From NCBI RefSeq assembly GCF_040183065.1, contig NC_091127.1, positions 110,301,834 to 110,365,833 of the forward strand: DNA of 64,000 bases, written 5' to 3'. The stretch comes from Periplaneta americana. Taxonomy: Eukaryota > Arthropoda > Insecta > Blattodea > Blattidae. This document shows positions 11,901 to 23,900 of the stretch, one piece after another. The first letter of the stretch is position 1, and each line of letters begins with the position of its first letter. The notes beneath the pieces were generated by a model that had not been told where the DNA came from, did not search any database, and saw nothing but the letters and a program-made list of their open reading frames with translations. A program made the translations under genes and the position numbers.

Positions 11901-14900
11901 GTTTTAACACATTTTTACACTATCGCCAAATATAAAATATAAGTTACTGAAAAAAATGTGACATATTGGAATTTTATTAATGTCATATTCGTGATCAGCA
12001 CATACAAATTATATAAAAGTAGTTATTCCTACCCATGCTATAAAAACCTTGTAGACTAGTGTAATTTGACAATGGAATTGTAGAAAACCCTACAGTGGTA
12101 CTAATGCCTGGATCTGTAGGCGTTGCACAATAAAAAAAAAAAAGAATAGATAAGGCAAAATTGTACGTACTTGTGCACACCCATCACAGATGTGAAGTGT
12201 CTCGAGTTTCCTGCTATTAGATTGGTAAAAATAAACTCAAATCTTGTGTTATTAGACTTGGTCAAAATATGCAGAGCTTCTGTTACTCCTCGCAGTTGCT
12301 GGAAACATGAAATACCATGATATCAACTCATTCTTACTCCTCTTCAATTAGCAAATAGGTAAAATACACAATATTATATTTTTTAAAATTTGCACTCGCA
12401 ATAAAAAAAATCTGAAAGTTAGAATTTATAAAACAGTTATATTACCGGTTGTTCTGTATGGTTGTGAAACTTGGACTCTCACTTTGAGAGAGGAACAGAG
12501 ATTAAGGGTGTTTGAGAATATATGGGGCTAAGAGGGATGAAGTTTCAGGAAAATGGAAAATTTACACAATGCAGAACTACATGCATTGTATTCTTCAACT
12601 GACATAGGCCTAATTAGGAACATTAAAACCAGACATTTGAGATGGGAAGGGCATGTGGCATGTATGGGCAAATCCAGAAATGCATATAGAGTGTAAGTTG
12701 GGAAGTTGGAAGGAAAAAGACCTTTGGGGAGGCCGAGACATAGATGAGAGGATAATATTAAAATGGATTTGAGGGAGATGGGATATGATGATAGAGACTG
12801 GATTAAGGGTACTGATACATGGCGACTTGTTTATTTTAGCTCTTGCACTAGCAAATGACATAATATGTCCTCCAGAAACATTCCTATGTCGCAGGTTTAC
12901 GAAATTTATACCATGCATTAAAAAATGCTTATAGTAGGCTATCTTTCGATGAAAAATTAAGTCACTTATCCCCAACAGAATATTTCTAGGATGCCGCCAA
13001 ATACGGTAATTAGAAAATAAATTGTTATGCATGGTTCATCAGTTAGGTACACATTATCTCATAGTATTTTAGTTAAACCTCTCTTATTTTTTCTGGTATA
13101 ATGAGAATATATCACATGACAAAATGAATGCACTATTTTCTTAACTAAACACCACATATGAATAATAACATTTTTTTTTTCATTTATTTTTTTAATTTCT
13201 TTAAATTCCATGATAAAGTTTAAAAGCAAACCACTCCATTCATTTTAAAGAGCTAATTAATATGTACCTGCCACAAAAATTTCATGACTCTATCTTCATT
13301 AGTTTATGAGATAAGTGTACCTAAGTTTTGAAAAATGAAGGTTACGGGAATTTCTAATTACCATATTTGGGGTTACCCTATAAAGATTCTGTTGAGGATA
13401 AGTGATTTAATTTTTCATCAAAGATACCATAAGGATTCTTTAATGCATGGTATAAATTTCGTAAATCTGTGACATAGGAATGCTTCAGTAAGGCCTATAT
13501 CTCATTTGCAAGTTCAAGAGCTAAAATAGGCAGTCGTCAAGTCCCAGTACCCTTAATCTTGTACAAGATAGGGACCAACGGTGGGCTTATGTGAGGGTGA
13601 CAATGAACCTGCAGGTTCCTTAAAAGCCATTTGTAAGTAAGTGTAATCTCTTGTAAATGTATTTCTCTTGTATTTAAAAGGTTTCATAGAGTAGGACGAA
13701 GCACCTTGAAAATGTAGGATTCATTCACAAAATCTAGACTACATATCTACGTCCGACTTTCATATTATTTTATAGTATACTTATCTTTGTTAAAATGCAA
13801 TTTAAAAGTGTGACTAAAAATAAAACATTCTTATCTTACGAACTATAACAGTATCCATACTTCTAAGGCATGGTAACAGTTGATCAGTTTAGAGTAAGAA
13901 GGTGATTGTGTGATTTGTTTCCAGTGTTTCTAACTGCAGTTAACGAAAACATGAAATTCTACCAGTGTAACACGCTCTAATGTCATTTCAGAGATGGGGA
14001 ACTTATAAGGTGGAATTTATTACCCCCAGCAATAGGATGAGCTAATGCTAGTTAAGGCTTAGTCCCCACATGTTGCTCCCCTGCAAATAAGATTACCATA
14101 GAGATCCCAATCCATGTAGATAACAAACATTCACTGTGCCCCTTTAATATAGAGGAGGAAATGAAAATGATACTTACTTACAAATAGCTTTTAAGGAACC
14201 CAGAAATTCACTGCCATACTCACATAAGCACACTATCGGTCCCTATCCTGAGCAAGATTAATCCAGCATCATATCCTACCTCACTCATATCCATTTTTAT
14301 ATTATCCTCCTATCTACATCTCGGCCTCCCCAAAGGTCGTTTTCCCTCCAGCCTCCCAACTAACATTCTATAAGCATTTCTGGATTCTACATGCCCTGTC
14401 AATCTCAAATGTCTGGATTTAATATTCCTAATTATGTCAGGTGAAGAATACAATGCGTGCAGTTCTGCATTGTGTAACTTTCTCCATTCCCCTACAACTT
14501 AATCTCTTTTAGCCTATATGTTTTCTAAGCATCTTACTCTCGAATATCCTTAACCTCTGTTCCTCTCTTAAAATGAGAGTCCAGGTTTCAAAAGATGAAT
14601 AAGAATAATAGTGAAATTATTGAAACTCACCGAATTCACTGTTTTAGTTGCTGCTGTAACAACACAAGAATAACCAATTGCTGAAAATAAAATATTCACT
14701 TTCTTGAATCGATTACAGGAAAATTTCAAATACATTAGCAGGTATTTAATTTCTATAATTACTTCAATATTATTCTAAAGTAGGGTTAGTCAATGTTTGC
14801 AGTCTAATTTATTGAATACCAGAATTAAAATTACATATTTTCGTAATTTTAATTCGCCTTCGAGATCATTCCACTGTCACCTACTAACATTGAATTCTAT

Positions 14901-17900
14901 GCTTCACAACTGGAACGGACTTTAGTGGTCTTAGAAACAGCAGGGGCTGAAACAGACAAGAAAGGAGATGATGAAGTATTGCTGTCCTCATCTGCAGCAT
15001 GTCATCCCGTGGAGTTTGTCTGTGTGGTCTTGTGCAAACTTAAAATTACATTCTCCAAATTATTTTTTCCACTATGTAAAGCTAACAACTACTTAACATT
15101 GAAGAATAGTGACTTTGTGCATAGCATTTGGCTGCAACAACTTGTAAGATAAAAGAAATAAACGACAATTCCACATGCAAGTATACACATTACACGTAAC
15201 TCAAACTTATTGGTAAGTTCATTGTGATATTCAACATCTATAGGCCTACACATTATTTATAATATCGAATTTATAAGGGAACAACTTAATAAACTCTGCT
15301 GGTCTGCGCATGCGTCAATCTTAAAGAGTGACACAATATACTATTCACCTCCTCCTTCCTAATTGTCAGACAATAACGAAAGAAGGCATTACTTACATAA
15401 ACTTTCAAAGAAGCAGAATATTTTCATATTTTATATACTTAATAATAATTCAAAAAGTAGTAGTCAGATTCCAATAAGGAAAAAAGCATGTTGAGGAGTA
15501 TTGTTTGCAGATTTTTAAGATGTTTGAGTCACCGCAATACAAAAATTTTAGACTTCTTAATTTAGATTTGTTTTATACTATTGTAGTGTGGGAAAATATG
15601 CTTTTGAAGTAGAGAATAAATCAGCGACGAATTTTTTTTTTGAAAAGATAAGTGAGTAGTTGCAGTGTATGAAATTGTCTGAATGCATTATAATTTATGT
15701 TGAAAAAAACCCCATGTTAATAGAATGAGTCAACAAGATATCATCACTTGTTAAGTTTATGTCTGACTGCTAGCGGTCAGTCAAGTAGTGCTTACATAAG
15801 TATTATTTATCTTCAAATCCCAACAGTGCTTTAAAAATAAGCATTTATTGTTTTGATTGGCTTCATTTACTTAAGGGCCAGACTAAAATGTTTAGTCAGT
15901 TGTCTCCAGTCTTTTCAAAAAAATTCCACTTAACCTAAAGGAACATTTGTGTCGCCGCCTTTTCGCAGAATATGGAAAAGACAAGTGGAAGAAATGCGTT
16001 GATCACATTAAAAATAACTAACAATATTTTTGTAGTGCTAATATATTAGACAGAGAAACTGACAGAATAATTTCGTTATTAAGTGATAGCAGTGATGCAT
16101 CAGATGACTTTTCAATCAGTGTGACAGTGGTTCAGATTAATGGAGGAAGACTCCACCTCCAGCGCAGTGGTGAGGTAGTAACCTCCTTCAGCGGAGTTAT
16201 GCCAGTTGTTAACCTATAATATATCGGAACATTGTTGTGACATTGTGTAAAATGAATCACTAATTGCATAGCAAAATATTTTTGTTTGTTTAGCCAACTG
16301 TTCAAAGACAGGTCTGAACCTCACACATGATACTAACAAGGCACCACTCATAAAACAACTATGCCAGGAGATAATGGGATAGGATGGCCAGTTCCTTTCC
16401 TCCTTCAGCAAATATTCACAGCTTATTTTAATACAGGTAAATATTTATTAGTCCTACTGTATAATATTGGTGTTTTACCATTTCAAATTTTGTTTATTGG
16501 ACACTCTAAGGTAAATCTTCAGTACATATAGTAAGTTTATATTATATACAGTAAACTCTGGATACAGTGAACTCGGTTATAGTGAACATTCAGCTATAGT
16601 GAACCTAAATCGTTGGTCCCAACCTGCATACATTAAAAACTATATTAATATTTCCGTTTATAGTGAACCTTGTATCCTGACAATTCTTATTTGAAGTCAG
16701 ACCTTCTTGTATAAAATTGAAAGAATGTGTTGAGAACAACATTCTAAGTTTCTTACTCCTTTAGTCAAAGGACAACAGTAGGATTAGCGATTCCTAGACA
16801 ATGAGCTGTACTGTAAATCCAGGCAACGCGTGATGACCTTGCCTCACTCCACTCCATTCTGTTCTTACACACTTTACTCTACTGTTATTTCTAATCCTCC
16901 ACCATCAAAGGGTTGCCTTTTGTTCTCAGAAACATTTTCAATATGACTGAAAGCATCGAAACAATGGAAAATGAAATTGCCTTCTTTTATTAACAGGGGA
17001 CGGACATTATGTCAAGAGCATAAATGAAGGTAACATTTTGATGGCTTTCAAACTCCATCAACCCTCTCCCAGTTTCCATTAAGTGACCCGGGAAATTCCA
17101 AGGCTGAGTACACAGTCACACCATAACAGAATTTGTCATTTCTACCTGATCTAGTGTTCCAACAGTGAATGTACTGTATAAAAATGTCGAAGCGTAAAGT
17201 GTTTTCTTTGGAAGATAAGGCGAATATTATAAGTGACATTGAACTTGGTCTTCTGCAAGCAGACTTGGGCCAACAGCATAGTTTAAGTAAATCAACTGTG
17301 AGTAACAGTATAGAGTATGCAGTGTAATCCATTCCACAAAAATTAAATATTTTATTTTCTTGTTCACAATTTCATTCATTTCTATCATTTAGGGTTAGGG
17401 GAGAGACACTTCGGATATAGTGAACGAAATATGCAAGTCTACAGAGGTTCACTATATCCGGAGTTGATTGTATTATCAAATAAACATCAGGAAAGTCACC
17501 GGCGCAGCTTAGGCAGTGGCATGTTTGCCTGCTAATCCAGAGTTATGTTCAGTCGTTGATTAGATTCCCACTTGGGCTGATTACTTGGCTCAGTTTTTTC
17601 TGAGGTTTTCTTCAACCATAAGATGAATGTCAGGTAATCTATAGCGAATCTTCAGTCTTATCTCGCCAAATACCATCAGTCTATCACCAATTATTCCATT
17701 GATGCTAAATAACCCAGTAGTTGATACAGTGTCATTAAATAACCAAGTAAAAAACCCAACATTGGCTTCTGAGTACATTTTTGTCACCATTTTCAAAAGC
17801 AAAAAATTCATGGCATGAGTGGCATCAGTTTCAGTTTAAAATAATATATTAGCAAGTAAAACAATGTATCAATGGATGCTAATCTAAATAGTAATATCAC

Positions 17901-20900
17901 AAATTCTTTCCCAGTGTGGCAAATTCTTTATTAAGGTTTAAAAAAAAGTTTAAAATGATTGAGACTGAAATAGACCTACCTTCTGAAACATTAGAAGGCT
18001 AATGAAGAGTCACTCCATGGTTACATTTGTGACATTTTGAAAGCAGATTCACTTGTAAAAGACACTGTAGATTAAATGTCTTAAAGAGATAACATTTTTA
18101 TTTTCAGATATTATATTAACCATCAATTACCTAATTTAATCATGAAGTTTTGAGTTGGTTAAGAAGAATACACTTAACAAAACTAAAATGTCAATCTTTG
18201 TTGCGTATGTGACAAAATGATACATCTCCTTCTCATGGAACTGCAGATTTTATTAAAATTCTGTTCTCCAAGATTATGAATATGATTGAAACTTATTAGT
18301 GATATAAATAAAATGTACAATTTTTAAGATGATATAATAGAAGTTGCACAGGAACATTAACATTTCATGTAAATTTTAATTTGAAAATATTGCGTGTTGG
18401 AGACATGTTAAGATTACATATTTTTATCAGCAGCAATGTGACATAGACATTTTTTATTTACAAAAGAAACAAAAATAAAATACGACTGCTATTGAAATTA
18501 TTTAAAAAGTAAACACATACAAATCTGAAATATTGTTACATTTATGTAAAAGCAAGTACAGACACAAGCACAATCATCTAAAGACAAAGTGAGCCCTGCT
18601 ATTAAGCAAATTGGGTTGTTTCACTTTTTTCAGGATCACTGACAAGTTTTCCCAAGATTTGTCTTCATTTACTGGCTACACCCAACACTTCTCACTTCAG
18701 CAAAATTTCATTAGTTTCTTCCTCATGCTCCAAAAAAAAGTCCTGTTAAAGATACAAGTACAAAATCCCCTGGCTCAACTTTGGTATTGTCCTTGTTGTT
18801 TGTTGCATGAGATCTAGATTTCTTCTTCTTCTTTTCCTTCAAGATGTTGTAATTAAAGTGTTGTTAAATCTTCTTGTTGAGAGGTTACAGAAACCTTCAC
18901 CATACCTTCTTTAATGGGAGACACAAAGTGAACTTTATGCAGGCTTGGAATTGGCTGTACATTTTTCTGATTATCAAAGAATGATGATTTGAAGAGTGTT
19001 ATTATACCTTTTACACACTGTTTGGCACATTCATAGAATTCATAAGACGAATTTATAATCAGTTGGCATGATTTCACCATTTGTCAAACAGTTCTTTTTC
19101 GAAGTTCCCCCCAAACATCATCAACTGTTCCTTTACCATGAAGTCAAACTGAAAATGTGTGAGGTTCAACATTGTGAGGCGATTCTTGAACTGTACAACA
19201 CAGCCAATGAAGAATATCTTCACATGTTGAATATTAGGAACTTGTTTTAACTTCAAGTCTTCGAGAAAAGGTTTTAAGAAATACCCAAACAGAATAATAT
19301 TTACTATGTGACAAGTCATCACTTATAATGGCATAATAAAATTGAAGATTTTCCCACATTTTAACCGAACAGCAGCAGTGAAAATGGTGGTTTGTTGCTG
19401 ACTCCAGTGAGCACTTTGAATTTCATCTTAACTCACAGACAGTAGTTTTCTGCAAAATCAATTGGATGAATTAGGAATTTTTTCATCTCTTCAAAGTGTT
19501 TGGACTGCTTTCTTTTCACGTAACTATAGAGCTTGAATACTGTCAACTGCATTTGTATTTTCTTCATGCAGTCAGATATAGTTCCAGTTTCCATGACAAT
19601 TTCGGGATGTCCTTCCACATCTCTCCACTGAGGCCATTTCATTTCATTATCAACTATTTCTTCATCAGTAATGATATTTTGAATAGAATTGCAGGTCAAC
19701 TTGCATTTCTCACATGTATCTAACATGCATTCAAAGCGTTCAACACCACATACAAGGATGGCTAATAAATCTTGTGTATTACGTGGAAATATACAAATTT
19801 CTTTTCCTACACTTTCCACCAAAAACTGCATGTTCGCATGGTAATGACATTCACGTGTGTTATACGTCGTAGATAGAGGAAATAGGATATCAAATGATGG
19901 GCAAAGCTCGAAAAACATTAATTTTTTTTATCAAACTATCAGGACATTCCTTCACAAACTCTTCATAAGCTTACGCAATGGTCACCATCATAGTACATTT
20001 CTTGACCACTTCTTTCTTGCCAGTTTGAACATTCTTAATGGTGACTGTTTTTTTTACCTGGCTCAATCCTGCTTATATCACAGGGATAAAACTGCACCCC
20101 GTTATCTTTTGTTTCGTCATTCAATCTTTTACCTTCTTTTTTTGCATTTTTATACTAGGTTCAATCTTTTCGCAAATTCCAGCAATTCCTCAACTATCAA
20201 TTTTGATATTACTGCTTTACATTTCCCTGTTTGGTAAACCTCTTCACTCTAGAAACGGTTTCTCCTAGTGATCTGTTATTCCTATATGAACCCCTTTGGT
20301 TTTTTTTTTAGTAGGTTATTTAACGACGCTGTATCAACTACGAGGTTATTTAGCGTCGATGAGATTGGTGATAGTGAAATGGTATTTGGCGAGATGAGGC
20401 CGAGAATTCGCCACAGATTATCAGGCATTCACCTTACAGTTAGGGAAAACCTCGGGAAAAACCCAACCAGGTAATCAGTCCAAGCGGGGATTGCACCCGC
20501 GCCCGAGCACAACTTCATACCGGCAGGCAAGCGCCTTAACCAGCTGAACCACATCAGTGGCTAACCCCTTGTTGGAGATGCATTACTTATCTCAGGTACC
20601 TAGTGATTTTAGTTTTTCTGTGCTGCCTTTGTCTTATTCTATCTTGCTTCTATTTTAGCTTTAACTTCATTTTATCAGTTTCAACAGCTTGTTTTTGTTT
20701 TACCCTTCATAATTTAAATCTTTCTTGCTCTTTGATTATGTATGCTTCATACTTCACTGGATCCCATTTTAGCCTTTCTCTAAACACCCATGACCTCTCA
20801 GTAGATGACATTATTGATCTGTAACAATGTAAATTATTAGGGCCCTTAATCTAAGGTTTCATTATGGTGGTCATTGCTGAGCAAACATCAGCTGAGTTGT

Positions 20901-23900
20901 TTTCTTTACAGTGGACATCGTCGTCTTTCCTATCGAAAGTATTAGTGCCTATGTATGCTTCATACTTCACTGGATCCCGTTTTAGCCTTTCTCTAAACAC
21001 CCATGACCTCTCAGTAGATGACATTATTGATATGTAACAATGTGAATTATTAGGGCCCTTAAGCTAAGGTTTCATTATGGTGGTCATTGCTGAGCGAACA
21101 TCAGCTGAGTTGTTTTCTTTACAGCAGACATCGTCGTCTTTCCTATCGAAAGTATTAGTGCCTATCCCATTAGAAAATTAGATAGCACTAAGTTTGGAGG
21201 CAATAATTCTGCTGAAACATTTAGCGGAGATTGGAGAAAAGTTTAAGGTTTATTTTTCTAGTAAAGAAGGAAGAGCAAAATTATGTCAGTGAGATATTAT
21301 TGTATTTATGCCGCTTTAAACAGAGACATAGGCCTAACATATACTTAAATTATTTTCTGAGCAAGTTACCTGTGTCAAAATTAATTACATTGTTCGTTCT
21401 AAATTATAGTGGTTACAATATTCAAGCTTTTGTCTAAGCTATTCAATTTAAAACTAATTCTAAAACACACTTCATTAGTATTTTAAAATGATCTCAAGTA
21501 ATTGGTTACATTAATTGTCGTTATTAAAGGTTGGAATTTCGGGGAAGATAGCCTATTCCTTTGACACACTATATATATGTTCCTGCTCTAACAACACTAA
21601 ATTCAGTTTTTTATAAGCACTGTCTTTAAAAATAGATAATACTTTAATTATTCTTTCTCTACTGTATTGGAATATACATAGAATTAACCTGTGTTGGAAT
21701 ACAGATCTTCACCAATCTTGCCTACAATTTCACAAACTTCCTTCCACAATATCTCTATATTTTTTTAACTCATACTGTATGAGGCAGGATGATTGGAAAC
21801 ATGATTAATTAAAGTTTCATAATTTATTTGCGAGAAATTGCTAAATACACAATGTTTTGCAGTCATACTTGTGATACCGTAATTCATTTGTTTTCTAAAT
21901 GAACGACAATCATTGCTGTCAATTTGAAGCCAAGTCAATCCAGAGCATTGAACGCCAGTAAAGATCACTGCACCCCATGTAAAACTTTGTAAAGAAACAA
22001 GCTCCATTTATTCACATGTAGAGCTAATCGAGTGGTGGTGTTTCCTCGGGGATGATTGTCATAGCGGAACCATAGCTTTACCTCAAATAAATACTTAACT
22101 TCCATAAAATGTAACGGTGATGCAGAAAAAATTGTGTAACAATAAAATAATGTCACAGTACAAAAGAAATCATGTTAGAAGAATGAGTTGTTATAATAAA
22201 AATTTAGGCTCAAGCTGATAACCCCACTTTCACCAAATTTCACATTTAAGTTATATGTAATGTAATATAAATAAAAATCTTGTGTTTTGTGGGTGTAACA
22301 TTTGATAATATGAGGTTAATGTCACAAACGCAATGCAATTGACTACAAAAGAGTCATGCTACAAAAAAAGTTGTTCTATTAAATTTTAGACCATGTGGAT
22401 AACTTCACTTTCAAGAAGTTTCACAATTACTTTCCTGTGAACATAAATAAAATCATGTTTTGTGTTGTGGATATGACATTTGATAATATGAGGCCAATGC
22501 CACATACACAACGCAATTTTGAGTAGTCATGCTACAAAAAAGTTGTTCTATATTACAATGTAGATCTTGTGGATAACTTCACTTCCAGAAAGTTTCACTT
22601 TGGTAAGTTAATTACTTTCTTGTGGACATAAATAAAATCATGTTTTGTGTTGCAGGTGTGACATATGATGGTAATATTTTAATTTAGTCCTATATAATTG
22701 AAAAACTCACCTGATTTACTTCAAAATTTCGTAGTAGATTCTGGAACATCTATACAGCAAGTTACGCACGCAACAACAAATCCAAAGACAAGCAATACAT
22801 GATCACAGCAGGCAACATACGAGGTGTATTTTTCCTTTTGTACTATTAATGCTAACATCAAATCACAGAAATTAAATAATTTAATACTTTCATGAAATTA
22901 ACTGTTTTTCTGGTATAAAGGTTCATCTACTCTATAAATATGGATATTACAACTACTCTGAAATATTTTTATTTATTTATTTATTTTTTTTGCATACAGG
23001 GTCCTTTGACATGGAATGACCCTGAAGCTATTAACCTAAACAAGAGTAGTATTATATTTTGATATACAGAATACAAAATGTAACAAGATAATTTTGACTA
23101 CAGAAGGTTAATAAAAAGGCCAATCTTACTTTAAAATTCCATTTGATATAAACCGAAAACTCGTAATATGAATCAGGATAGAGGTTTCCAAGTTTTAAAC
23201 AAACTTTAAAATCCAATTCTATTTGCATCTATCCTCATCAGCGCAGTAGAAATTACGTGAAAGACAAAGATAACAATACTTCACTAGTGTGGGTTGCATA
23301 CTTTTCTGCTGACTTCACTCAGTAGTGCTTGGAAGCAGTTCTAGATGTGAAGCATAGAGTTCAATGTCTACTAATAACACAGGCCTAATGGAACAAAAAT
23401 GACATCATCAGTTATAATGTTCATTAAAGCTCTAGTTAGTGTTTAGTAAACTTTACATTTTGTTTACGTATTGCTTATGAATGTATTCTTACATTTCTGC
23501 ATTCCACAACACCTATTTTGTCAATGTGCACATAGAGCACAGTAGAGGTCTGTATCAACTGGATTTAGTCAGACGAGGCGACAGACCAACTGCGTCAGGA
23601 CCCTACTAAGCTGGGTCTATACCTTATTGGGTATGCACCTGCCTGAACCGATCTGAATTCTGACACCCAACTTCAAATCCAACTCAAGCAGTGACAGTGT
23701 GTGACTGCTAAAAATTCTTTCACATTGCTGCATTACGATTGTATAAGGTAATTTAATAATCTTTTCCTCAAATATTTTACTAACAATTCCTCAAAAGAAA
23801 TATTTTAAATGTAATATAATTCCAATAGCAATGCAAAATAACTCTCTGTATTATGCGACCAACTTCATTCCAGTTTAAGGTAGTATTTTCAAGTCTTTCT

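Noticed and set aside
22698-22735. Extra BBS5 exon (acceptor-like TTCCAG and donor CAG|GTGAGT on the minus strand)
   Set aside because: Its translation does not match BBS5, and exons 2 and 3 already join in phase without it.
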